Assembly: GCF_022846655.1 (NCBI RefSeq)
Contig: NZ_AP025667.1
Location: 5,803,001 to 5,867,000 of the forward strand
Source of the DNA: Streptomyces seoulensis
GTDB lineage: Bacteria; Actinomycetota; Actinomycetes; Streptomycetales; Streptomycetaceae
Length of the DNA stretch: 64,000 bases
Direction of reading: 5' to 3'
Below the pieces are notes generated by a model that was not told the origin of the DNA, did no database searches, and saw nothing but the letters and a program-made list of their open reading frames with translations. The stretch's first letter is position 1. Each line of letters begins with the position of its first letter. Both the position numbers and the translations under genes were made by a program. Positions 16,223 through 24,353 of this stretch are shown in pieces.

Positions 16223-17332
16223 ATGACCGTCCTGCTCTGGATCCTGGCCGTCCTGGCGCTGCCCTTCGTGCTCTTCGCGGCCTGGATGGCCAAGGTGTTC
16301 CTGAAGGAGTTCTTCTCCCACGACCCCGAAGCCGACGCCGAGGCCGCGGCGGCCACCGACGGGGCCGCCGCGTCCGCCGCGCTGGGGCTGCTGCCCGCCG
16401 AGCGGCAGGACACCAGGGCGGCCGGCCCGCTGACGGCGGAGACGACGGCCGCGCTCGCCGCGGTCCAGGGCGGTGACTGGCGGGCCGCCGCCGGGCTGAT
16501 GGCGTCCGTCGGCCGGGACTGGGAGCGCCGTTCGTCGCTGACGTTCCTGCTGGCCGACCGGGCCGCCGACGACGACGAATGGCTGCTGGCCTGGGAGGCC
16601 GAGCGTCCCGGCGACCCGGACGCGGCCGTGGTCCGGGCGCGCAGCTCGGTGATCCTGGCCTGGCGGGTGCGCGGCGGGAAGCGGGCGGAGTACACGACGC
16701 AGGAGCAGTTCCAGGGCTTCCACCGCGCGCTGGTGAACGCCCGCGAGGACATCGCGCGGGCGGCCGAGCTGAACCCGGACGACCCGACACCGCACATCGC
16801 GGAGATCTGGGTGGCGCTCGGCCTCGGCTACCCCAACGCCCGCATGGACACCCTGTGGACCGAGATCACCCGGCGCGCCCCGCACCACTACGAGGCGCAC
16901 TTCTCGGCCCTGCAGTACTGGTGCGCGAAGTGGCGCGGCTCGGAGCGGCTGGCGACCGAGTTCGCCGAGCGGGCGGCCGCCGGAGCACCCGTCGGCAGCC
17001 TGCTGACGGCGCTGCCGCTGATCGCGCACTTCGAGCACGACGACTCGGACGACACCGCCGCCGACAACACCCCGGAGATGGTGGCGCGGGTGGAGGCGGC
17101 CCTCAAGGACGCGGCCGCCGCCGACCCGGCGCATCCGCGCCTGCCGGAGCTGCGTCACCTGCTGGCGTACTACCTGCACCTCCAGGGCCGTGACGAGGCC
17201 GCGGTGGAGTACTTCCGGCTGGTCGACGGCCATGTGGACGCGCTGCCGTGGCGGTACCGGAACAACAAGGCGGAGTACTTCTGCGAGGTCCGCGACAGGG
17301 CAGTGCTGGCTGGCGGCGGCACCGGGAACTGA
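16223..17332 (+). CDS. Membrane-anchored protein, second paralogue beside the M48 protease
   Basis: Protein of 369 aa: N-terminal membrane helix (LLWILAVLALPFVLFAAWMA), an Ala-rich linker (about 35-75), then a helical domain clearly homologous to the 13194-14312 protein (PHIAEIWVALGLGY, APHHYEAHFSALQYWCAKWRGS, GSLLTALPLIAHFEH, VDGHVDALPW). The spacing from the protease gene is 66 bp. The two copies flank the protease, which points to a duplication followed by divergence. No catalytic motif is visible and the family is unnamed to me. Confidence 0.82.
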   Translation: MTVLLWILAVLALPFVLFAAWMAKVFLKEFFSHDPEADAEAAAATDGAAASAALGLLPAERQDTRAAGPLTAETTAALAAVQGGDWRAAAGLMASVGRDWERRSSLTFLLADRAADDDEWLLAWEAERPGDPDAAVVRARSSVILAWRVRGGKRAEYTTQEQFQGFHRALVNAREDIARAAELNPDDPTPHIAEIWVALGLGYPNARMDTLWTEITRRAPHHYEAHFSALQYWCAKWRGSERLATEFAERAAAGAPVGSLLTALPLIAHFEHDDSDDTAADNTPEMVARVEAALKDAAAADPAHPRLPELRHLLAYYLHLQGRDEAAVEYFRLVDGHVDALPWRYRNNKAEYFCEVRDRAVLAGGGTGN

Positions 17333-17404
17333 ACCGGAATGCCCGGGGCTCGCAGGTCGTTGTAACCAATGCCCGTCCGTACCGAGACCGACCAGGGAGA
17401 CCCC

Positions 17405-18070
17405 ATGCTCTTCGGCCGCACACCGCAGCTACCCACCCCCGAGCAGGCGCTCGCGGGGCGGGACGTGCCCGCCTTCGAGGTCCCCGACCGGCACACCGTC
17501 CTCGGCACCTCCCTGACCGGCCCCTACCCCGAGGGGTTCGAGGTCGCCGACTTCGGTCTGGGCTGCTTCTGGGGCGCGGAGCGCAAGTTCTGGCAGCTCC
17601 CGGCGGGGATCCACACCACGCTCGTGGGCTACCAGGGCGGCTACACCGAGAACCCCACCTACGAGGAGGCCTGCTCGGGCCTGACGGGTCACACGGAGGC
17701 GGTCCGCGTGGTCTACGACCCGAAGGTCATCTCCTACGAGCAGTTGCTGAAGACCTTCTGGGAGTCCCACGACCCCACGCAGGGCTTCCGCCAGGGCAAT
17801 GACGTGGGCACCCAGTACCGCTCCGCGATCTACACCCACACCCCGGAGCAGGCGGCCGCCGCCGAGGCGTCCCGCGCCGCCTACCAGAAGGTTCTGTCGG
17901 GCTCCGGGCACGGCACGATCACCACGGAGATCCTCCCGGCCGAGGGCCGCCCCTTCTACCCGGCCGAGTCCCACCACCAGCAGTACCTGGACAAGAACCC
18001 CGCCGGGTACTGCGGCATCGGCGGCACAGGCGTCTCCTGCCCGATCGGCGTCGCCCCCGCGCAGGGCTGA
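17405..18070 (+). CDS. msrA: Peptide methionine-(S)-S-oxide reductase
   Basis: MsrA of 221 aa, which repairs oxidised methionine in proteins. The catalytic motif [11 protein letters not shown] is intact, with [35 protein letters not shown] and the C-terminal [29 protein letters not shown]; the late cysteines may be recycling residues. ATG at 17405 follows CAGGGAGACCCC; the in-frame ATG at 17369 would add 12 unlikely residues. The stop codon lies inside a tandem repeat. A perfect hairpin terminator is 55 bp downstream. Confidence 0.95.
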   Translation: MLFGRTPQLPTPEQALAGRDVPAFEVPDRHTVLGTSLTGPYPEGFEVADFGLGCFWGAERKFWQLPAGIHTTLVGYQGGYTENPTYEEACSGLTGHTEAVRVVYDPKVISYEQLLKTFWESHDPTQGFRQGNDVGTQYRSAIYTHTPEQAAAAEASRAAYQKVLSGSGHGTITTEILPAEGRPFYPAESHHQQYLDKNPAGYCGIGGTGVSCPIGVAPAQG

Positions 18071-18121
18071 TCACACAAAGCTGATCGCACGAGGCTGATC
18101 ACACAAGGCTGATCGCACGAG
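18066..18121. repeat. 28-bp tandem repeat, two copies (four 14-mers), at the msrA 3' end
   Basis: Units 18066-18093 and 18094-18121 differ at one base (position 18080). Each unit is two 14-mers, GCTGATCACACAAA/G and GCTGATCGCACGAG. The msrA stop codon is in the first unit. The array ends directly before a terminator stem. Confidence 0.8.
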
Positions 18122-18124
18122 AAC

Positions 18125-18157
18125 GGGCCGCCCGGCCGGAGCCGGGCGGCCCTTCTT
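18125..18157. terminator. Strong intrinsic terminator between msrA and the alcohol dehydrogenase
   Basis: A perfect 12-bp stem, GGGCCGCCCGGC (18125-18136) with GCCGGGCGGCCC (18141-18152), has a CGGA loop and is followed by TTCTT. The two flanking genes are convergent. Confidence 0.85.
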
Positions 18158-18170
18158 CATGCCCGGGGCG

Positions 18171-19214
18171 TCAGATCGTCGCCGTGTCGATCACGAACCG
18201 GTAGCGCACGTCGCTGGCGGTCACGCGCTCGTACGCGTCGTTGATCTCGTCCGCGCCGATCAGCTCGATCTCGGCGCCCACGCCGTGCTCCGCGCAGAAG
18301 TCCAGCATCTCCTGGGTCTCGGCGATGCCGCCGATGCCGGAGCTGGAGATGCTGCGGCGCTGGCCGAACATCGACTGGAGGGTGATCTGCACCGGCTCCT
18401 CGGGCAGGCCCACGTTGACCAGGGTTCCGTCGGTGCGCAGCAGGGACACGTACTCGGCGAAGTCGAGCGGGGCCGAGACGGTGTTCAGGATGACGTCGAA
18501 GGTGCCCGCCAGCTCCTCGAAGGTCTTCGGGTCGCTGGTGGCGTAGTAGTGGTCGGCGCCGAGCCGCAGCCCGTCGTCCTTCTTGCGCAGGGACTGCGAG
18601 AGCACGGTGACCTCGGCGCCCAGCGCGTGCGCGATCTTCACGCCGACGTGCCCGAGCCCGCCGAGGCCGACCACGGCGACCTTCTTGCCGGGGCCGACAC
18701 CCCAGTGCCTGAGCGGGGAGTACGTGGTGATGCCCGCGCACAGCAGCGGCGCGGCCACGTCCAGGGAGAGGCCGTCGGGGATGCGGACGACGAAGTCGTC
18801 GTTCACGACGACGCTCTCGGAGTAGCCGCCGTAGGTGGGCTCGCCCTGCTTGTCGGTGTCGTTGTAGGTGAGGGTGGGGCCGCCGCCGGTGCAGTACTGC
18901 TCCAGGCCGGCCTTGCAGTTGTCGCACTCGCGGCAGGAGTCGACCATGCAGCCGACGCCCACCCGGTCGCCGACGGCGAACTTGGTGACCTTCGGGCCGA
19001 CCTCGCTGACGACACCCGCGATCTCATGGCCGGGGACCATCGGGAAGATGCCCTCGGCCCAGCCGTCGCGGGCCTGGTGGATGTCGGAGTGGCAGATCCC
19101 CGCGAACTTGATGTCGATCAGGACGTCGTGGTCGCCGACCGGCCGCCGCTCGATCGTGGTCCGCTCCAGGGGCGCCTTGGGGGCGGGCGCGGCGTACGCA
19201 GCAACAGTGGTCAT
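18171..19214 (-). CDS. Zinc-dependent NAD(P) alcohol dehydrogenase
   Basis: Medium-chain dehydrogenase of 347 aa, cinnamyl-alcohol-dehydrogenase/YahK type. Catalytic zinc ligands are in [14 protein letters not shown] and the later LLCAG cysteine; the structural zinc loop [15 protein letters not shown] has four cysteines. The Rossmann motif is [11 protein letters not shown]. Such enzymes reduce aromatic or aliphatic aldehydes with NADPH. ATG at 19214 follows AGGAGAACCCC. It is divergent from an XRE-family regulator, and this pairing is common, so that protein may control it. Substrate is unknown. Confidence 0.92.
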   Translation of the reverse strand: MTTVAAYAAPAPKAPLERTTIERRPVGDHDVLIDIKFAGICHSDIHQARDGWAEGIFPMVPGHEIAGVVSEVGPKVTKFAVGDRVGVGCMVDSCRECDNCKAGLEQYCTGGGPTLTYNDTDKQGEPTYGGYSESVVVNDDFVVRIPDGLSLDVAAPLLCAGITTYSPLRHWGVGPGKKVAVVGLGGLGHVGVKIAHALGAEVTVLSQSLRKKDDGLRLGADHYYATSDPKTFEELAGTFDVILNTVSAPLDFAEYVSLLRTDGTLVNVGLPEEPVQITLQSMFGQRRSISSSGIGGIAETQEMLDFCAEHGVGAEIELIGADEINDAYERVTASDVRYRFVIDTATI

Positions 19215-19380
19215 GCCGGGGTTCTCCTAGCTCTTGCGGTGGCCCGGACACGATTCGACCGGGCACTTTCCCAGGGTGCCCCGATCCGCCGTTCCCACCC
19301 AGGCCACGGTTTTACGTACGACCACCGTGCCTACCACCGGGAGGGACAGGCTCCCGCGCGTACGACCCGGCTCCGCCCTC

Positions 19381-19395
19381 GATACTTGAGGTATG
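19381..19395 (+). promoter_or_regulatory. Leaderless-type promoter and ATAC-N5-GTAT dyad at the XRE gene start
   Basis: GATACT (19381-19386) is a good -10 hexamer 6 nt before the ATG at 19393. The short dyad ATAC-TTGAG-GTAT overlaps both the -10 and the start codon. This would fit autorepression. The overlapping TGAGG could also be a short ribosome site. Confidence 0.4.
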
Positions 19396-20280
19396 GACGA
19401 ACAGCCGGAGACGGCCGCGAGCCGCCCGCTGGACCGGCGGGCGGAGCTGAGCGAGTTCCTGCGCAGCCGCCGGGCCCGCCTCAAGCCGGAGGACGTGGGG
19501 CTGCCCCAGTTCGGGCGGCGGCGCCGGGTGCCGGGGCTGCGCCGTGAGGAGCTGGCGCAACTGGCCGGGGTGTCGGTGGCGTACTACACGCGGCTGGAGC
19601 AGGGCAACGGGCGGAACGTGTCGGCGGAGGTGCTGGACTCCATCGCCCGCGCCCTGCGCCTGACCGACGCCGAGCACGCGCATCTGACCCATCTGGCCAA
19701 GCCGGCGCCGCACAAGAAGCGGCCGCAGACCCGCCGCCCGCAGGTGCGCACCGCGCTCCAGCACCTGCTGGACTCGATGGACGCGGTGCCGGCGTACATC
19801 GCCGGGCGGCGCACGGAGATCCTGGCCTGGAACCGGATGGCGACCGCGCTGTTCGGCGACTGGGGACGGCTGGCGCCCGAGGACCGCACCTGGGCCCGGC
19901 TGGTCTTCCTCTGCCCCGAGTACCGCGAGCTGTTCGTGGACTGGGAGCAGAAGGCGATCGACATCGTGTGCGGGCTGCGCATGGACGCCGGGCGCTTCCC
20001 CGACGACGCCCGGCTGGCCGCGCTGGTCGGTGAACTCTCGGTCAAGAGCGAGGAGTTCCGCCGGCTGTGGGCCACGCACGACGTGAAGGAGCAGTTCTAC
20101 GGCGTGAAGCGGCTGCGGCATCCGCTGGTCGGCGAACTCGCCCTGGGCTTCGAGGGGTTGCGGGTGACGGGTGACGCGGACCTCTCCCTGATCGTCTACC
20201 ACGCCGAACCGGACTCCCCGTCGGCCGAGTCCCTGCGCCTGCTGGCCAGTTGGGGCGCGGCCTCGGTGCCGACGCTCTAG
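19393..20280 (+). CDS. XRE-family (MmyB-like) transcriptional regulator
   Basis: Regulator of 295 aa. An N-terminal helix-turn-helix (about 20-85: LSEFLRSRRARLKPEDVGLP, RRVPGLRREELAQLAGVSVAYYTRLEQGNGRNVS) is followed by the MmyB-like ligand-binding domain (VPAYIAGRRTEILAWNRMATALFGDW, HPLVGELALGFEGLRV). These actinobacterial proteins often repress an adjacent oxidoreductase. Here the divergent neighbour is an alcohol dehydrogenase. The start is ATG 19393, with a -10-like box 6 nt upstream. Confidence 0.92.
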   Translation: MDEQPETAASRPLDRRAELSEFLRSRRARLKPEDVGLPQFGRRRRVPGLRREELAQLAGVSVAYYTRLEQGNGRNVSAEVLDSIARALRLTDAEHAHLTHLAKPAPHKKRPQTRRPQVRTALQHLLDSMDAVPAYIAGRRTEILAWNRMATALFGDWGRLAPEDRTWARLVFLCPEYRELFVDWEQKAIDIVCGLRMDAGRFPDDARLAALVGELSVKSEEFRRLWATHDVKEQFYGVKRLRHPLVGELALGFEGLRVTGDADLSLIVYHAEPDSPSAESLRLLASWGAASVPTL

Positions 20281-20297
20281 CGGACCCCCGCGAAACG

Positions 20298-20332
20298 CGA
20301 GTGCCGCCCCTCACCAGGAGGGGCGGCACTCG
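20298..20332. terminator. Bidirectional terminator, perfect 15-bp stem
   Basis: CGAGTGCCGCCCCTC (20298-20312) pairs with GAGGGGCGGCACTCG (20318-20332) around a 5-nt loop. It is between the convergent XRE and L,D-transpeptidase genes. Confidence 0.85.
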
Positions 20333-20360
20333 TGCGCTCAGGGGGTGTTCCGGGGTGGGA

Positions 20361-21623
20361 TCAGACGGCCGAACCGGCCTTCCACTGCGCCCAGTCCATG
20401 TTCCAGCCGTTGAGGCCGTTGTCCGGGGCGACGGTCTTGTCACCGGTGTTCTGGAGGACCACCACGTCACCGACGAGGGAGTTGTTGAACACCCAGGCGG
20501 CCGGGGTGTTGGGGTCCTTGGCGCCCTTGGTGTCGGACAGGCCCACACAGCCGTGGCTGGTGTTCACGCTGCCGAAGATGGACTTCGCGCCCCAGTAGTT
20601 GCCGTGCAGGAAGGTGCCGGAGCCGGTGAGGCGGATGGCGTGCGGCACGTCCTTGATGTCGTACTCGCCCTTGCCGTCGTCGTCGGTGAAGCCGACGGTC
20701 GCGCCGTTCATCCGGGTCTGCTCGAACTTCTCGGACATGACCATGGTCCCGGCGTACGTCTTGTTCTCCGGGGAGCCGGCCGAGATCGGGATCTGCTTGA
20801 CGACCTTGCCGTCCCGCGTGATCTTCATCTGCTTGGTCTTGGCGTCGACGTACGAGACCTGGTTGCGGCCGACGTGGAAGGTGATCGTCTTCTGCTGGAC
20901 GCCGAAGACGCCGTCGGCACCCTCGACACCGTCGAGCGCCAGCTTCAGCGTGACGGTGGAGTTCTCCTTCCAGTACGTCTCCGGGCGGAAGTCGATGCGG
21001 TTGGCGTTGAACCAGTGACCGACGACCTCCTGGCCACTGCTGGAGGAGACCGTGATCCCCTTCTGCACGGCGGCCTTGTCGGTGATCGCCTTGTCGAAGT
21101 TGATCGACACGGGCATGCCCACCCCGACGGTGCTGCCGTTGTCCGGGGTGAAGTTGCCTATGAAGCTGTTGGACGGCGAGACCGTGGTGAAGGAGGCGTT
21201 CTCGTGGGCCACGCGGCCCTCGGAGTCCTTGGCCTCGGCGGCGAGCTTGTAGGTCGTCGACCGCTCGAGCTGGGTGGTCGGCTTCCAGCTCAGCTTGTCG
21301 GCGGAGAGCTCACCGTCGACGGGCTTGCCGTCCGCGGTGGTCATGCTCACGCCGGTCAGGGTGCCCTTGGCGACCTTGACCGCGGCCGAGTTGTTGATGG
21401 AGGCGTTGTTCGAGCCGTCCTTCGGCGTGATCGTGATCTGCGCCTCGGAGGACTTCTTCGCCGCCGCCTCGTCGGCCTTCGCCTGCGAGCTCTCACCGCC
21501 GTCGGACGCACTGGCGTCACCGCCGCCGGAACAGCCCGTGAGCACGAGCACACCACCGAGCAGTGCGGACGCGACCGTCAGGCCCTTGCGCCGCTTACTG
21601 TCCGTCATCACACGCTTCTCCAT
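20361..21623 (-). CDS. Lipoprotein L,D-transpeptidase with Ig-like domains
   Basis: Cell-wall enzyme of 420 aa that forms 3-3 peptidoglycan crosslinks. The lipoprotein signal peptide ends in LVLTGC with the lipobox Cys near residue 31, followed by a Ser/Gly linker. Two Ig-like domains (about 60-250) precede the YkuD catalytic domain, whose active-site motif is HGNYWG...NTSHGCVGL with the catalytic Cys in SHGC. The gross layout equals mycobacterial LdtMt2-type enzymes. Start may be ATG 21623 or ATG 21608 (MTDSKRRKG); both leave a valid signal peptide. It acts outside the membrane. A hairpin lies at its 3' end. Confidence 0.94.
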   Translation of the reverse strand: MEKRVMTDSKRRKGLTVASALLGGVLVLTGCSGGGDASASDGGESSQAKADEAAAKKSSEAQITITPKDGSNNASINNSAAVKVAKGTLTGVSMTTADGKPVDGELSADKLSWKPTTQLERSTTYKLAAEAKDSEGRVAHENASFTTVSPSNSFIGNFTPDNGSTVGVGMPVSINFDKAITDKAAVQKGITVSSSSGQEVVGHWFNANRIDFRPETYWKENSTVTLKLALDGVEGADGVFGVQQKTITFHVGRNQVSYVDAKTKQMKITRDGKVVKQIPISAGSPENKTYAGTMVMSEKFEQTRMNGATVGFTDDDGKGEYDIKDVPHAIRLTGSGTFLHGNYWGAKSIFGSVNTSHGCVGLSDTKGAKDPNTPAAWVFNNSLVGDVVVLQNTGDKTVAPDNGLNGWNMDWAQWKAGSAV

Positions 21624-21782
21624 CGTTGCCGAATCCGCCAGAACCCCGAGAATCCCCGTTGAACCCTTTCAACGTCACGGCCGCGCCTACCCGTTCCCCG
21701 ATCAGTGGTTCTGTGGGAAACGCCACGTCCCCCCTCGGGGACGGGCGGTGCGCGCTGCTCCGTGCGCCACTTCGTGAGACGA

Positions 21783-21812
21783 GAAAACCCGGACGGCGGT
21801 TGCCGTCCGGGT
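21783..21812 (-). terminator. Canonical rho-independent terminator of the DUF gene
   Basis: On the minus strand ACCCGGACGGC pairs with GCCGTCCGGGT (11 bp, perfect) around AACC. TTTTCTC follows, which is a real T-tract and rare in this GC-rich DNA. It terminates the gene at 21850-22200. Confidence 0.88.
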
Positions 21813-21849
21813 CATCCGTGCCCCGAATCGTGCGGCCGAAGCCGTCGGC

Positions 21850-22200
21850 CTACCGCTCGTTCTCGCCGTCCGGCTCGTCGTCGTCCTCCCCATCATCCTC
21901 ATCGAGGTCCCACTCGGGCGAATCCGCGTCGTACCCGGACCGCTCGCTGGACCAGGAAGCCTGCTGGAGCTCCACCCCGGGCACCTCGCTGACCAGGTCG
22001 AACGGGTCGACGAGATACGCGAGCGCCTCGGCGGTGTCTTCCGTCACAGCGCTCTCGGCCTGGGCCCGCTCCGCCTCGGGCAGCGCCGCGTCGCCGGCGA
22101 TACGGCGCAGCGCGGCCTTGGTCAGCTCGTCGTCGTCGAGAACTTCGAGGACCAGCTCGACCCGAAGACGTACAAAACGTGATGTCTCTTCAGCTTCCAT
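21850..22200 (-). CDS. Conserved acidic-tailed hypothetical protein
   Basis: Protein of 116 aa: a helical N-terminal domain (FVRLRVELVLEVLDDDELTKAALRRIAGD), a middle segment (AVTEDTAEALAYLVDPFDLVSEVPGVELQQASWSSERSGYD) and a C-terminal tail almost wholly Asp/Glu. I recognise it only as an actinobacterial conserved protein of unknown function. The gene has TAGGCT exactly 6 nt before the ATG at 22200 and no ribosome site, so it is probably leaderless. It ends at a T-tailed terminator and is divergent from a surface-protein gene. Confidence 0.8.
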   Translation of the reverse strand: MEAEETSRFVRLRVELVLEVLDDDELTKAALRRIAGDAALPEAERAQAESAVTEDTAEALAYLVDPFDLVSEVPGVELQQASWSSERSGYDADSPEWDLDEDDGEDDDEPDGENER

Positions 22201-22206
22201 ACGGGG

Positions 22207-22212
22207 AGCCTA
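22207..22212 (-). promoter_or_regulatory. Candidate -10 box of a leaderless transcript
   Basis: TAGGCT on the minus strand ends 6 nt before the ATG at 22200. No Shine-Dalgarno sequence fits between them. Confidence 0.45.
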
Positions 22213-22309
22213 GAACCGAAACCTGTCGTGACTTTCCTGTGACCCGCGATTTTCACTAACATCGCTCCACACGGCCAATTCGCCAGCGTCACAAGGGGAT
22301 CGATATTCC

Positions 22310-22678
22310 GTGGCATCCGCTCGCCGTCCGTTGCTGACCGCCACCGCCGCGGGCACTCTGCTGTGCGCCCTGTGGTTCGTCCCGTCCGCCAACGCCTCGC
22401 AGGACGGCCCCACGACGGGCCTCACGGCCGCCGGTACCGCGGTCGACGGCGGGGTGTCCGGCGCCGGGTCGCCGGAGACCGGGGACCCTGCCTCGGGAAT
22501 CACCGAGCAGGTCACCACCGTCTCGGGGCTGACCACCCAGGACGCGGCCGACCCGACCCGGCTCGCCGACACCGGCAGCTTCGACACCACGCCCTACGTG
22601 GTCTCCGGCACCCTGTTCCTCGCCGTGGGCGCGGCGTTCGTGGTGTATTCGGTACGCCGGGAACGCCTTGAGTTTTAA
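22310..22678 (+). CDS. Small LADTG cell-wall-anchored surface protein
   Basis: Protein of 122 aa. It has a signal peptide (ASARRPLLTATAAGTLLCALWFVPSANA), a short Gly/Thr-rich mature region, then the sortase signal LADTG followed by a hydrophobic helix (YVVSGTLFLAVGAAFVVYS) and the positive tail VRRERLEF. LAXTG motifs are substrates of class E sortases in streptomycetes, so the protein should be attached covalently to peptidoglycan. GTG at 22310 follows AAGGGGATCG. No sortase gene is in the window. The mature part is too short to be an enzyme. Confidence 0.82.
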   Translation: MASARRPLLTATAAGTLLCALWFVPSANASQDGPTTGLTAAGTAVDGGVSGAGSPETGDPASGITEQVTTVSGLTTQDAADPTRLADTGSFDTTPYVVSGTLFLAVGAAFVVYSVRRERLEF

Positions 22679-22743
22679 GCCCGCTTGACGATTCGTTGAC
22701 CGGCCGATGGGGGCCCCGCCCGTGGGTGAGGCCCCCGTGGTGA

Positions 22744-24288
22744 TCAGCGCAGCGGCCCGGTGACCGTCTCGGCGGCCGCCACGAGCCCGCCCCCGCGCAC
22801 GAAGGCGTCGGCCGCGGCCAGGTCGGGCGCGAGGAACCGGTCCGGTCCGGGACCGCCCACCCCGGCCGCGCGCGCTGCCTCGATGACGGCACGGGAGGCG
22901 GGCGCGGGCTCCAGCCCCTCCCGCAGCTCGACGGCACGGGCGGCCGCGTACAGCTCGACCGCGATCACCCGCGTCAGGTTGTCCACGGCGGTACGCAGCT
23001 TGCGCGCGGCCGACCACCCCATGGAGACGTGGTCCTCCTGCATCGCGGAGGACGGGATGGAGTCGGCGGAGGCCGGTACGGCGAGCCGCTTCAGCTCGCT
23101 GACCAGCGCGGCCTGCGTGTACTGGGCGATCATCAGGCCCGAGTCCACACCCGCGTCGTCCGCGAGGAACGGCGGCAGGCCGTGGCTGCGGTTCTTGTCC
23201 AGCAGCCGGTCGGTGCGCCGCTCGGCGATGGAGCCGAGGTCGGCGGCGGCGATGGCCAGGAAGTCCAGGACGTAGGCGACCGGCGCCCCGTGGAAGTTGC
23301 CGTTGGACTCCACACGGCCGTCGGGCAGCACCACCGGGTTGTCGACGGCGGCGGCCAGCTCGCGCTCGGCGACCAGGCGGGCGTGCGCCATGGTGTCGCG
23401 CCCGGCACCGGCGACCTGCGGGGCGCAGCGCACCGAGTAGGCGTCCTGGACGCGGGGCGCGTCGTCCATGTGGTGCCCGGTGAGCTGGGAGCCCTTGAGC
23501 ACCGCGAGCATGTTGGCGGCCGAGGCGGCCTGGCCGGGGTGCGGGCGGATGGCGTGCAGCTCGGGCGCGAGGACCTTGTCCGTGCCGAGCAGGCCCTCCA
23601 GGCTGAGGGCGGCGGTGATGTCGGCCGACTTGTAGAGGGAGTCGAGGTCCGCGAGGGCCATGATCAGCATGCCGAGCATGCCGTCGGTGCCGTTGAGGAG
23701 GGCCAGCCCCTCCTTCTCGCGCAGCTCGACGGGCTGGATGCCGTGCTCGCGCAGCAGCTCACCGGCCGGGCGTACGACCCCGTCGGGGCCCTCCGCGTCG
23801 CCTTCGCCCATGAGGGCCAGCGCGCAGTGCGAGAGCGGGGCGAGGTCGCCGGAGCAGCCGAGGGAGCCGTACTCGTGCACCACCGGGGTGATCTGGGCGT
23901 TCAGCAGGTCCGCCATGGTCTGCGCGACCTCGGGGCGCACCCCGGTGTGGCCGGAGCAGACGGTCTTCAGGCGCAGGAACATCAGCGCGCGGACGACCTC
24001 GCGCTCCACGTGCGGGCCCATGCCGGCCGCGTGCGAGCGGACGATGTTGCGCTGGAGCTGCGCGCGCAGCTCGGGGCTGATGTGCCGGGTCGCCAGGGCG
24101 CCGAAGCCCGTGGAGACGCCGTAGACCGGTTCGGGTTTGGCGGCCAGCGCGTCCACGATCTCGCGGGCCGCGGCGAGCGCCGCCACCGCCTCCTCCGACA
24201 GCTCCACGCGGGCACCGGCGCGCGCGACGGCGAGGACGTCGTGCGCGGTGACACCGGTGGTCCCCACCACCACAGTGTGCATATCCAT
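22744..24288 (-). CDS. hutH: Histidine ammonia-lyase
   Basis: Enzyme of 514 aa that deaminates histidine to urocanate, the first step of histidine catabolism. The MIO cofactor segment is GCSGDLAPLSH with Cys145-Ser146-Gly147; most families have Ala-Ser-Gly, but Cys is what I recall for streptomycete histidases. Other family blocks are VYGVSTGFGALATR, NPVVLPDGRVESNGNFHG, and SSAMQEDHVSMGW. The start is ATG 24288 (MDMHTVVVG), with ATG 24282 and 24306 as alternatives; no strong ribosome site distinguishes them. Codons upstream belong to the next gene. It is not beside other hut genes here. Confidence 0.95.
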   Translation of the reverse strand: MDMHTVVVGTTGVTAHDVLAVARAGARVELSEEAVAALAAAREIVDALAAKPEPVYGVSTGFGALATRHISPELRAQLQRNIVRSHAAGMGPHVEREVVRALMFLRLKTVCSGHTGVRPEVAQTMADLLNAQITPVVHEYGSLGCSGDLAPLSHCALALMGEGDAEGPDGVVRPAGELLREHGIQPVELREKEGLALLNGTDGMLGMLIMALADLDSLYKSADITAALSLEGLLGTDKVLAPELHAIRPHPGQAASAANMLAVLKGSQLTGHHMDDAPRVQDAYSVRCAPQVAGAGRDTMAHARLVAERELAAAVDNPVVLPDGRVESNGNFHGAPVAYVLDFLAIAAADLGSIAERRTDRLLDKNRSHGLPPFLADDAGVDSGLMIAQYTQAALVSELKRLAVPASADSIPSSAMQEDHVSMGWSAARKLRTAVDNLTRVIAVELYAAARAVELREGLEPAPASRAVIEAARAAGVGGPGPDRFLAPDLAAADAFVRGGGLVAAAETVTGPLR

Positions 24289-24353
24289 ATTCAGGAGCGT
24301 ACGCATTGAATGCGGTGGTGTCACTAGTGGATTGTGCCCGCGCCCCTTACCGG

